A stretch of DNA of 49,987 nt from Micromonospora sp. ALFpr18c. Lineage in GTDB: Bacteria; Actinomycetota; Actinomycetes; Mycobacteriales; Micromonosporaceae. The stretch lies in the NCBI RefSeq assembly GCF_008868155.1, contig NZ_WBKR01000017.1, positions 1-49,987 of the forward strand, in the 5' to 3' direction. The notes under the pieces are model-generated. The model did not search any database, was not told the DNA's origin, and saw only the letters and a list, made by a program, of their open reading frames with translations. The stretch's first letter is position 1, and each line of letters opens with the position of its first letter. A program made the position numbers and the translations under genes. Positions 8,611-16,236 of the stretch are shown in pieces.

Positions 8611-9864
8611 TCAGCGCCAGCGGGCGATGACCGTCGCCCCGCCGACGACCTTGTCGCCCGGACCGACGAGCGGGTCGGCGGCGTCGGCCGGCAGGTACAC
8701 GTCGGTGCGCGAGCCGAACCGGATCAGACCGAAGCGTTCGCCCTTCGCCAACAGCGCGCCGATCGGCGCGCGCTGCACGATGCGGCGGGCGATCAGCCCG
8801 GTCCGCTGCGCGACCACCACCGTGCCGCGTGACGTGTCCAGCACGGTGTACGCGGCGACGTTGTGTTCGGCGTCCGGCTTCATCGCGTTGACGAAGCCGC
8901 CGTCGGCGACGAAGTAGTCCACCACCTTGCCGGCGACCGGTGACCGGTTGACGTGCACGTCCAACACCGACAAGAAGACCGCGACCCGCAACCACTCGCC
9001 GTCGCCGAAGCGCTCGTCGTGCAGTCGCTGCACCGACAGGACCTGTCCGTCGGCGCTGGCGACGATGGCGGTCGGGTCCTCCGGCACGTCCCGTTCCGGA
9101 TCGCGGAAGAACGCGGCGACCGGGCCGGCGGCCAGTGCCGGCAGCAGCCACAGCTTCGATGACGGACGTGCCACCCGGGCCAGCGCGGCCAGGCCCAACG
9201 TGATGCCCGCCGCCGCCACCCCGTTGGAGTCGATGTGCATGCCGCGGGTCAGCTTCACGCTCGACGGCCGGTACGCCGGGGTCAACCGGTCCGCCGCGGC
9301 CGGTGCGGCCGGGGTGAACCGCAGCCGGTAGATCCGCAGCGGCGGTGAGTTGCGCAGGACCAGGTCGGCGCCGACGCCGTGCAGGGCGTCCTGCCGGGCC
9401 AGCTCGGCGGCGGCACCGGCCGTCCGGCCGGGAGTCGCGGTCGTGGCCACGCTCAACACCGCACCGTCGGTGAGGTACTTGACCAGCCCTTCGATGGCGC
9501 CGCGGGTCTCCTCGACGGTGCCGGCGAAAACCTCTCCGGCGATGACCACGGTGGCGGCCTCCGCCTCGGCGAGCGTGTCGACCACGCGGACCCGCTCGGA
9601 GACCCACCGGCCCTGGGCGGTGACGTGCTCGCGGAGCACGGTGGCGTCGGACGACTCGGCGGGCACCACGGTGAGCCGGTCACCGGGGAGCAGCGCCTCG
9701 ATCGCCGCGGCCAGCACCGCGGACTCCGGGCTCGCGCCGACCAGCAGGGCGGCCTTGGGATCGTTGATCCGGGCCAGCTCGGTGACGAGCGTTCGGGCGG
9801 CTCGCTCGCCGATGCGGACCGGACCGGACCGACCGGTGGTACGCACGGCGGGGGACTGGGTCAT
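8611..9864 (-). CDS. psd: Phosphatidylserine decarboxylase with N-terminal methyltransferase-like domain
   Basis: Psd decarboxylates phosphatidylserine to phosphatidylethanolamine and self-cleaves to form a pyruvoyl cofactor. The C-terminal half (about residues 205-417) shows AAFFRDPERDVP, FLSVLDVHVNRSPVAG and the cleavage site RFGS; Gly384-Ser385 is the predicted cut, leaving a 33-residue alpha chain. The N-terminal 200 residues are unusual: a Rossmann-like segment (AALLVGASPES, then RLTVVPAE) resembles the SAM-binding half of a class I methyltransferase, which ordinary Psd lacks. The ATG at 9864 is chosen because AGGAG lies 10 bases upstream; a longer open frame to 10185 lacks homology. It converges with pssA. 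Confidence 0.92.
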   Translation of the reverse strand: MTQSPAVRTTGRSGPVRIGERAARTLVTELARINDPKAALLVGASPESAVLAAAIEALLPGDRLTVVPAESSDATVLREHVTAQGRWVSERVRVVDTLAEAEAATVVIAGEVFAGTVEETRGAIEGLVKYLTDGAVLSVATTATPGRTAGAAAELARQDALHGVGADLVLRNSPPLRIYRLRFTPAAPAAADRLTPAYRPSSVKLTRGMHIDSNGVAAAGITLGLAALARVARPSSKLWLLPALAAGPVAAFFRDPERDVPEDPTAIVASADGQVLSVQRLHDERFGDGEWLRVAVFLSVLDVHVNRSPVAGKVVDYFVADGGFVNAMKPDAEHNVAAYTVLDTSRGTVVVAQRTGLIARRIVQRAPIGALLAKGERFGLIRFGSRTDVYLPADAADPLVGPGDKVVGGATVIARWR

Positions 9865-10031
9865 GTCGGACGGGCTCCTGACGGGGTAGCGACGGGAATC
9901 GCGGCGGGACCGCCATGGCGGGTCGGGCCGGCCGGCGGAGGCGAGATCTCCATCAGCCAGCATATGCGCCTGCCCGCGCCGGCCGCACCGCCGTGGCGGT
10001 GGAGCGGGCCGACGCGGGCACCCCCGCTCGG

Positions 10032-10589
10032 TCAGGGTTGCGTGCGCCGCCCCTCCCGCTCGTCCGCCGGCCGGTCGTCGACGACCTCGACCGGTTGCTC
10101 GGCCCAGGTCGGCTCGTCGGCCCCGGAACGAGCCGGACCGGGCACCGGCGTGGTCTCCGGCTCCGCCGGCGGATGGGCCAGCCACGCCGGGTGGATCACC
10201 TCCGCGGTCGGCGCCTCCGGTGCCGGCGCGGTGTCCCAGGTGGAGCGGTCGGCCTCCCAGGACGGCAGCGGGACACCGGAGGTCGGAACGGTGACGGCCG
10301 GAAGTGGCGCGGTGTCACCGGGCACGGGCGCGGCGGCACCGGAAACCGGCGCGCTGGCACCGGACACGGGTGCGGTGGCCTGCACGGCCGGCTCCGGTTG
10401 GCTCGGCCGGCCCGAGCGCAGCGCACCGACCAGCCCGAACACCCCGATCAGGATCAGTGCGCCGGCCAGGAACCAGCCGACCGGCGGCAGTGCGAGCCCG
10501 AGCAGTTGAGCGAGCAGCCACCAGGCGGACAGCGCCAGGAACACCAGCCCGAAGGCGAACGACACCAGGTCGGTACGGTGAGCCTTCAT
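10032..10589 (-). CDS. Hypothetical two-TM protein with Pro/Ala-rich tail
   Basis: The 185-aa protein has two hydrophobic segments at about residues 8-28 and 38-58 (VSFAFGLVFLALSAWWLLA and GWFLAGALILIGVFGLVGAL), then about 125 residues of low-complexity Pro/Ala/Val/Thr sequence that repeats APVSGA-type units. I do not recognise a family. Its ATG overlaps the stop of the PspC/LiaF-like gene (ATGA), so it is translationally coupled and probably belongs to the same envelope-stress unit. A role accessory to that protein is inference only. Confidence 0.7.
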   Translation of the reverse strand: MKAHRTDLVSFAFGLVFLALSAWWLLAQLLGLALPPVGWFLAGALILIGVFGLVGALRSGRPSQPEPAVQATAPVSGASAPVSGAAAPVPGDTAPLPAVTVPTSGVPLPSWEADRSTWDTAPAPEAPTAEVIHPAWLAHPPAEPETTPVPGPARSGADEPTWAEQPVEVVDDRPADEREGRRTQP

Positions 10590-12355
10590 CGGGTCACCTC
10601 CAGGTTTCCGGCATTGACGTGGATGTACAGGCGTAGCTTCCCGCCGCCGGGCCCGTCCGCGCCGAGGTCGGTGGACTCCCGCAGGCTGCCGTCCAGCCCC
10701 CCGGACCGGTTGCCGAACACGGTGGCGTCGCCCGCGTTGACGTCCGCCACCGTGGTGACGTCCACATTCGGCGGGACGACCACGGTCGCCTTGCCGAAGT
10801 TGATCGCCACGGTCACCTGGGTGTCCCGGTTCGCGAAGTCGATCCCCCGCAGGTCGAGCACGGCGTCACCGAAGCTGTTCTCGTACCGGTCGGCGAGATC
10901 GCGATAGTCGGTGGGTGCCCAGGTGACCGCGCCGTCGACCCCGCGGATCCGGTCGTAGGACTCGGCGACCGTCGCCGTGCCCAGCGCGGCGGCGGTCACC
11001 AGGCCGAGCGCGATCAGCCAGCGGGCACGGCCGAACCAGGTGCCGACCAGCAGGCCGAGCCCGATGGTGGCCAGCGCTGCCGCGAAGTACGCCGACGCGC
11101 CGATGTTGAAGACGTCGAGCAGGTCGAGCAGGGCGACCAGACCGAGGGCCAGGAAGATCAGGGAGAACGTCACCGAGCCGAGGGGCGATCGCTCCTTCGG
11201 CCGCTTTGGCGGCTTCGGTGGCTTGGGCGGCGGGTACGCGGCCGGAGCCGGAGACGCGTACGGGCCGTGCGGGGCGAACGGAGGGCGGTAGCCGCCCGGA
11301 GCCGCCGGGGTCGGGTAGCCGGCGGGGGCGCCGGTGGCGGGCACGCCGGTCACCGGCGCCGCCGGCCAGCCTTCGCTGGGCGTGCCGGTGGTCGGCCAAC
11401 CGGGCGCGGGCGCCGGCCAGCCCGGCTGCGGCGGGGAGGTCGTGCCGGCCGGCTGCCCGGAGGTCGACCCCACCCCGGAGACCGGTCGTGCGTCGGCCAC
11501 CGGCTGGGCGCGGTACGCCGGGGCGGGGGGTGCCGCCGTCACGTACGCCGGGTCGCCGCCGACCGGCGGTGCCGTCGCCGGTGGGCCGGCGGGCGGTACG
11601 GTGCCGGGCGCCGGGGCCGGCCAGGTGACCGGCGGGACCGGGCCGGGTGGTGTACCGGCCGGTGCCGGACCGCCGGGTGTGCCGAGCTGCGGCCCTCGGC
11701 TGTCCCGGTTGAGCAGCAGCGCGCCACCGATCAGGATGGCCGCGCCGAGCAACACCGCGCGGAAGGCGTCGGTGACGATGTAACCGAAACTGGCCGCGAC
11801 CAGGATGCCCAGGATGATCACGGTCACCGGCGACATGCTGGACCGACCGCGCCCGAGCATCGACTCCACCGGCGACGCCGTGTCGCCCTCGTTCGGGATG
11901 ATCAGCCACGCGGCGACGTACACCAGGATGCCGATGCCGCCGAAGAACCCGAGCACCGCGAGCAGCACCCGCCACAGCACCGGATCGGTGTTGGTGGCCC
12001 GTCCGATCGCCGCGCAGACCCCGGCGAGGTAGCGCCCTTCACGCGGGCGGACCAACCCGTACCGCGAGGTGAAGCCGGCGCCGCCCAGCGGCGGTGGCGT
12101 GCCCGGACCGGGCGGTGTGCCAGCGGCCCCGGCCGCCCCGTGGCGGGCGTCCGGCCCGTAGCCGGTGCCGGGCGGGTAGCCCGCGCCGCCGCTGCCGGGA
12201 TCGCCCGGTGTCGGGGCGGCGGTCGGACCGGCGCTGGGCGGGCCGAACGTGGTGGGCTCGGCCCAGCCGGACGGTGTCGCGGCTGGTGGGGGCGGTGATG
12301 AACCGCCCGGCTGTGCCGATCCCGGGCGGGGCGGCGGGGCAGCTTCCTCGGTCAT
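10586..12355 (-). CDS. PspC-domain protein with LiaF-like C-terminal domain
   Basis: This 589-aa membrane protein has a Pro/Gly-rich N-terminus, a PspC domain at about 98-158 (YGLVRPREGRYLAGVCAAIG, then a helix ending in AAWLIIPNEGD), more hydrophobic helices, a long Pro/Ala/Gly linker, and a four-helix block near 430-500. The C-terminal beta-rich region (about 510-589) resembles the LiaF/YvqF 'cell wall-active antibiotics response' domain. LiaF proteins hold their cognate kinase inactive until envelope damage, and here the gene is divergent from a PspC-fused kinase and regulator. The start is the ATG at 12355; the frame is open further upstream without homology. The stop overlaps the start of the next gene by four bases. 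Confidence 0.85.
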   Translation of the reverse strand: MTEEAAPPPRPGSAQPGGSSPPPPAATPSGWAEPTTFGPPSAGPTAAPTPGDPGSGGAGYPPGTGYGPDARHGAAGAAGTPPGPGTPPPLGGAGFTSRYGLVRPREGRYLAGVCAAIGRATNTDPVLWRVLLAVLGFFGGIGILVYVAAWLIIPNEGDTASPVESMLGRGRSSMSPVTVIILGILVAASFGYIVTDAFRAVLLGAAILIGGALLLNRDSRGPQLGTPGGPAPAGTPPGPVPPVTWPAPAPGTVPPAGPPATAPPVGGDPAYVTAAPPAPAYRAQPVADARPVSGVGSTSGQPAGTTSPPQPGWPAPAPGWPTTGTPSEGWPAAPVTGVPATGAPAGYPTPAAPGGYRPPFAPHGPYASPAPAAYPPPKPPKPPKRPKERSPLGSVTFSLIFLALGLVALLDLLDVFNIGASAYFAAALATIGLGLLVGTWFGRARWLIALGLVTAAALGTATVAESYDRIRGVDGAVTWAPTDYRDLADRYENSFGDAVLDLRGIDFANRDTQVTVAINFGKATVVVPPNVDVTTVADVNAGDATVFGNRSGGLDGSLRESTDLGADGPGGGKLRLYIHVNAGNLEVTR

Positions 12356-12389
12356 ACGTCGATACTGCTGCCCGGTCCGCCCGAGCGAC

Positions 12390-12419
12390 CTCAGGACCCG
12401 ACCCTGACCCCACCCTGAG
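12390..12419. promoter_or_regulatory. TCAGGG repeat operator in the divergent PspC/kinase promoter
   Basis: On the minus strand TCAGGGT occurs twice, 11 bp apart, followed by TCCTGAG in the same phase. The 30 bases also begin CTCAGG and end CCTGAG, so the site is palindromic overall. It lies 35-64 bases upstream of the PspC/LiaF-like gene and just upstream of the kinase gene. The core (12401-12418) matches 15 of 18 bases of the site at 5207-5224. Binding of the LuxR-type regulator encoded at 13772 is inferred. Confidence 0.55.
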
Positions 12420-12434
12420 ATATCGGCGGCCGGA

Positions 12435-13775
12435 ATGTCGGGGGCGTCCCCGTGGTCGTGGCCGCCGCGGCGTGTGACGATCGGACTCACCGAACCCGAC
12501 CAGTCCACCACCGTGACCAGGGAGCCCGCGATCAGCACCGTCACACCGCCCCCGCGCCTGTACCGCGCCCCCGAGCATCGGATGGCCGCCGGCGTCGCCG
12601 CCGGCATCGCCGACCACCTCGGCATCTCGGTGCTGCGCGTCCGGGTCGCGTTCATGGTGCTGCTCGGCCTGAGCGGCTTGGGCCTGCTGCTCTACGCGGC
12701 CTTCTGGGCGGTGGTGCCGCTGCGACCCGGTGACACCGCCGTCCCGCCCCGGCGGGACGTGGCCCAGCTCCTGCCGTTCGTGGGGATCGGGCTGGGTGTC
12801 CTGCTGATCCAGGTGATGGTGTTCGACTCGGTCGGTGCGGCGGGCACCGCCGGCTGGCTGGTGGCCATCATCGCGGTCGGCGCCGGGGTCATCTGGCACC
12901 AGTCCGCTCCCGAGCGGCGTCGACGCTGGGGCGACGCACCGGTGCCCTGGCTCGGCGCGGTCGTCGAGGAGAGCGACCGGCGGGCCTTCGTCCTCCGGTT
13001 CATCGGCGGCGGGGTCCTGGTCGCGGTCGGCATCATCGGTGTGGCGGCCGTCTACTCGCCAGCCCAGAACTTCGACGCGGTGATCAACGGCGTGATCTTC
13101 GCGCTGGTGGGGCTGGCCGGTGTCGGCGTGGTCGCCGCACCGGTGCTGTGGCGGACGTACAGCCAGCTCCGCTCCGAGCGGGAGGGACGGATCCGCGAGC
13201 AGGAGCGGGCCGAGCTGGCCGCGATGGTGCACGACCAGGTGCTGCACACGTTGGCCCTGATCCAGCGCAACGCCACGGACGTCAAGACGGTCCAGCGGCT
13301 GGCGCGGGGGCAGGAACGGTCGCTGCGCAACTGGCTCTACAAGCCCACCGCGTCGCCGCACGAACGGTTCGCCGCGGCCCTGGAGCAGGCGGCCGCCGAG
13401 GTCGAGGACACGTTCGCGATCACCGTGGAGGCGGTGGTGGTGGGCGACCGGGAGACCGACGAGAAGGTCGGTGCGCTGGTCGCCGCCGCGCGGGAGGCGT
13501 TGGTGAACGCGGCCCGGCACGCCGAGGTGCAGACCGTGTCGCTCTACGCCGAGGTGGAGCCGGATCAGGTCAGTGTCTTCGTCCGGGACCGGGGGAAGGG
13601 CTTCGATCCGGATACCGTGGAGGACCACCGGCACGGCGTACGCGGCTCGATCATCGGGCGGATGAAGCGGCACGGCGGACGGGCCGAGATCCGGTCCGGA
13701 CCGGGGGAGGGGACCGAGGTCCGGTTGATCCTGCCGATCTCCCGGGACTCGTCCGCAGCGGAGAGGAACAGATGA
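12435..13775 (+). CDS. PspC-domain sensor histidine kinase (NarL/LiaS type)
   Basis: The 446-aa protein starts with a PspC domain (about residues 40-98), continues with membrane helices at about 112-130, 138-154, 188-206 and 216-238, and ends in a cytoplasmic kinase. The HisKA_3-type box is AELAAMVHDQVLHTLAL, with His266 as the likely phosphate acceptor. The HATPase carries the N-box AREALVNAARHA and the GKGFDP and GPGEGTEV glycine motifs. Its stop overlaps the regulator's start (ATGA). It is probably an envelope-stress kinase. The start is uncertain: the ATG at 12435 has only a weak ribosome-binding site, and GTG codons at 12474 and 12513 are alternatives that would leave the operator entirely upstream. 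Confidence 0.9.
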   Translation: MSGASPWSWPPRRVTIGLTEPDQSTTVTREPAISTVTPPPRLYRAPEHRMAAGVAAGIADHLGISVLRVRVAFMVLLGLSGLGLLLYAAFWAVVPLRPGDTAVPPRRDVAQLLPFVGIGLGVLLIQVMVFDSVGAAGTAGWLVAIIAVGAGVIWHQSAPERRRRWGDAPVPWLGAVVEESDRRAFVLRFIGGGVLVAVGIIGVAAVYSPAQNFDAVINGVIFALVGLAGVGVVAAPVLWRTYSQLRSEREGRIREQERAELAAMVHDQVLHTLALIQRNATDVKTVQRLARGQERSLRNWLYKPTASPHERFAAALEQAAAEVEDTFAITVEAVVVGDRETDEKVGALVAAAREALVNAARHAEVQTVSLYAEVEPDQVSVFVRDRGKGFDPDTVEDHRHGVRGSIIGRMKRHGGRAEIRSGPGEGTEVRLILPISRDSSAAERNR

Positions 13776-14464
13776 GCATGCCCGAGCAGTCGACGGAGCA
13801 CCTCGACCCGGCGGACGCCCGCCCCGGGCGGCTGCGGGTGTTCCTGGTGGACGACCACGCGATGTTCCGAGCAGGCGTACGCGCGGAGTTGGGTGCCCAC
13901 GTCGAGGTGGTGGGTGAGGCGAGCACCGTGGCTGAGGCGGTGACCCGGATCGCGGCTACCGGCCCGGACGTGGTGCTGCTCGACGTGCACATGCCCGACG
14001 GTGGCGGACGCGCGGTGCTGGAGGCGATGCGGCGCAGCCATCCGCAGGTCAAGTTCCTGGCGCTGAGCGTCTCCGACGCGGCCGAGGACGTGATCGGGCT
14101 GATCCGTGCCGGTGCCCGGGGGTACGTGACCAAGACGATCTCGCCGGACGAGCTGGCGGCGGCGATCCGCCGGGTCGCCGACGGTGACGCGGTGTTCAGT
14201 CCGCGGCTGGCCGGGTTCGTGCTGGACGCCTTCGCGGCCCGACCGGACGCGCCGGTGGCCGACCCGGAGCTGGACCAGCTCACCAACCGTGAGCGGGAGG
14301 TGCTGCGACTGCTTGCCCGGGGGTACGCGTACAAGGAGATCGCGAAGGAGCTGTTCATCTCCATCAAGACGGTGGAGACGCACGTGTCTAACGTGCTGCG
14401 CAAGCTCCAGATGTCCAACCGCTACGAGCTGTCCCGCTGGGCCGCGGACCGTCGGCTGGTGTGA
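13772..14464 (+). CDS. LuxR/NarL-family response regulator
   Basis: The 230-aa protein pairs with the kinase encoded just upstream. The receiver domain (about 20-140) contains the acidic pair in FLVDDHAMFRAG, the phospho-acceptor Asp71 in VVLLDVHMPDGG and the conserved Lys in YVTKT. The GerE/LuxR helix-turn-helix (about 160-225) reads LTNREREVLRLLARGYAYKE, then ISIKTVETHVSNVLRKL. GAGAGGA precedes the ATG at 13772, and the four-base overlap with the kinase stop indicates translational coupling. The TCAGGG repeats at 5207 and 12401 are candidate targets. Confidence 0.95.
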   Translation: MSMPEQSTEHLDPADARPGRLRVFLVDDHAMFRAGVRAELGAHVEVVGEASTVAEAVTRIAATGPDVVLLDVHMPDGGGRAVLEAMRRSHPQVKFLALSVSDAAEDVIGLIRAGARGYVTKTISPDELAAAIRRVADGDAVFSPRLAGFVLDAFAARPDAPVADPELDQLTNREREVLRLLARGYAYKEIAKELFISIKTVETHVSNVLRKLQMSNRYELSRWAADRRLV

Positions 14465-14488
14465 TCTATTCCTCCTCCCCGGCGATTG

Positions 14489-14515
14489 GGGCAGATGCGG
14501 CGGATGCCGCTGCCC
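14489..14515 (+). terminator. Hairpin downstream of the kinase/regulator genes
   Basis: GGGCA (14489-14493) pairs with TGCCC (14511-14515), and inside it GCGGC (14497-14501) pairs with GCCGC (14506-14510) around a GGAT loop. No T-run follows. It is placed 25 bases after the regulator stop. Confidence 0.5.
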
Positions 14516-14547
14516 GGTGATCCTGCTGCCGGACTCGGTCAGGCGGC

Positions 14548-14861
14548 GAGGGCCGGAGGTATCCGTCGATCATCCGGTTGTGGGAGCAGGCGCACGGCAG
14601 AGTTCGTGCCGTTCCTGGCTTTTGACGCCGAGATCCGTACCGTCATCTGCTCCACCAACGCCATCGAGTCCGTTATCGCCCGGATCCGCCGAGCTATCCG
14701 TGCCCGCGGCTACAACCGCAACCGAAGGTGCCGCCCTAAAGGGCGGCTACCGCCCGGTGAGGGGCCTCGACCTGACCAGGCAAGCCCGCCGGCCGGTGGA
14801 CCATACGCTGAGTGCCTTCGAGATGTCCTTCGAAGGCCGCCTGACCGCAGGCCGCTGGTAA
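14548..14861 (+). pseudogene. Decayed IS256-family (mutator-type) transposase, C-terminal remnant
   Basis: Three reading frames joined in order restore the end of an IS256-family transposase. The pieces are RRYPSIIRLWEQA (from about 14554), then EFVPFLAFDAEIRTVICSTN followed by AIESVIARIRRAIRARGYN (14600-14720), then AALKGGYRP through to LSAFEMSFEGRLTAGR (14730-14858). The family equivalents are YPAIVRLW, FLxxxxEIRxVIxTTNAIES and ALNAFxIxFEGRL. At least two frameshifts and the missing N-terminal two thirds, including most catalytic residues, show that it is dead. It lies directly before the amt-cvn operon. Confidence 0.85.
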
Positions 14862-14878
14862 CCCTCAACAACTAGAGT

Positions 14879-14908
14879 CGCACCGTTCTCGGTTCAGTTG
14901 ACAGACCC
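14879..14908 (+). mobile_element. Probable right terminal repeat of the IS256-family remnant
   Basis: Read on the minus strand, the sequence begins GGGTCTGTCAACTGAACC, like IS256-family ends (typically GGGACTGTCAA). It follows the transposase remnant by about 20 bases. No matching left end was seen. The embedded TTGACA (14898-14903) is positioned as a -35 box, with GATTCT (14922-14927) 18 bases downstream, and so could drive the amt operon. Confidence 0.5.
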
Positions 14909-14979
14909 TTGAACCAAAACCGATTCTAGGCCGTTGTGCGGACAAGGCGATCTTGCTCTGCGGGTGGAGGAGAGTACGG

Positions 14980-16236
14980 ATGAGTCAAGCGGGCCTTGAC
15001 GGTGGAGCAACTGCCTGGGTTTTGGTTTCGGCCGCCTTGGTGCTGCTGATGACGCCGGGAGTGGCCTTCTTCTACGGCGGCATGGTTCGCGCCTCGAACG
15101 TCGCCGGTACGGTGATGCAGAGCATGATGACGATCGGCGTTGTGACGGTCCTGTGGTTACTGCTCGGCTACTCCCTGGCGTTCGGGCCCGGCAACTCATT
15201 CGTCGGTGGGTGGTCGTTCGCCGGGCTGACCGATCTCGCGGCCGCAGTGCCGGGGATCGACCTCGCCGGGGTGCCGTCGATGGCCTTTGTGCTGTTCCAG
15301 ATGATGTTCGCGGTGATCACACCGGCTCTGATCACCGGGGCTGGGGCGGAACGCTGGCGCTTCAGCGCCTCGATGCTCTTCATCGCGCTCTGGTCTCTGT
15401 TGGTCTACGCGCCCGTGGCGCACTGGCTGTTCTCGCCGCTTGGTTGGGCGCACCAGCTCGGCGCGCTTGACTTCGCCGGTGGAGCTGTGGTTCACGCGAA
15501 CGCCGGAGCGGCGGCGCTTGTCGTCGCCGCTCGTCTGGGCCGTCGGGCCCGTGCGGAGCACCGTCCGCACAATTTGCCGTTGATGCTGCTCGGTACGGCG
15601 CTGCTCTGGGTCGGCTGGTTCGGATTCAACGGTGGTTCGGCGCTCAGCGCCAATGGCCTGGCTGTGCTTGCCGTCATCAACACGCAGGCAGCCGCAGCAG
15701 CGGCGATGATCGCTTGGGCGGCTGCGGAGCGACTTCGGTTCGGTAAGCCCACAACGCTGGGTGCCGCGTCTGGGGCGGTGGCCGGCCTGGTCGCGATCAC
15801 CCCGGCGGCCGGGTACGTCACGCCGTCGAGTGCGCTGTTGATCGGTCTCGCCGCAGGCGTGTTGTGCCACTTCGCGGTCGGGCTCAAGGTGCTGCTCCGA
15901 CTTGACGACGCGCTCGACGTTGCCGCCGTCCATCTCGGCGGTGGGTTGATCGGCGCGCTCTCGGTCGGCCTCTTCGCCACCGCCTCGGTCAATCCTGGAA
16001 TCGCGAATGGCCTGTTCTATGGCGGAGGATACCGACTGCTCGGCGTTCAGGCGTTGAGCGTCTGCGCTGTGGTGGTGTACTCCGCATTGGTCTCCCTGAT
16101 CATCATGAGCCTCGTGTCGCGGATTCGTGGCAATCGGGTCAGTGGCCGTGCCGAGAGTGTCGGAGCTGACCTGGCGGAGCATGGCGAGACCGCGTACGAG
16201 TTCCCGTCGACACCGCAGCCGGCGGCCCGGTCGTGA
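14980..16236 (+). CDS. amt: Ammonium transporter (Amt/Rh family), first gene of the cvn operon
   Basis: Amt trimers conduct ammonium across the membrane. The 418-aa product has about 11 membrane helices and the expected pore residues: Asp163, the twin histidines His172 (VVHANAG) and His318 (DALDVAAVHLGGG), and the WFGFNGGS segment. The cytoplasmic tail ends in the usual ADLAEHGETAY. The ATG at 14980 is preceded by GGAGGAGA; a nine-codon longer frame has no such site. Codon 60 (15157-15159) is TTA, very rare in this GC-rich DNA. No glnK/PII gene is adjacent. Instead the stop overlaps the next gene (GTGA), tying the transporter to a conservon signalling cassette. Confidence 0.95.
   Translation: MSQAGLDGGATAWVLVSAALVLLMTPGVAFFYGGMVRASNVAGTVMQSMMTIGVVTVLWLLLGYSLAFGPGNSFVGGWSFAGLTDLAAAVPGIDLAGVPSMAFVLFQMMFAVITPALITGAGAERWRFSASMLFIALWSLLVYAPVAHWLFSPLGWAHQLGALDFAGGAVVHANAGAAALVVAARLGRRARAEHRPHNLPLMLLGTALLWVGWFGFNGGSALSANGLAVLAVINTQAAAAAAMIAWAAAERLRFGKPTTLGAASGAVAGLVAITPAAGYVTPSSALLIGLAAGVLCHFAVGLKVLLRLDDALDVAAVHLGGGLIGALSVGLFATASVNPGIANGLFYGGGYRLLGVQALSVCAVVVYSALVSLIIMSLVSRIRGNRVSGRAESVGADLAEHGETAYEFPSTPQPAARS

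Noticed and set aside
14465..14979. An intact insertion sequence before amt
   Set aside because: Only the C-terminal third of the transposase remains, spread over three frames, and no left end was found; it is recorded as a pseudogene.
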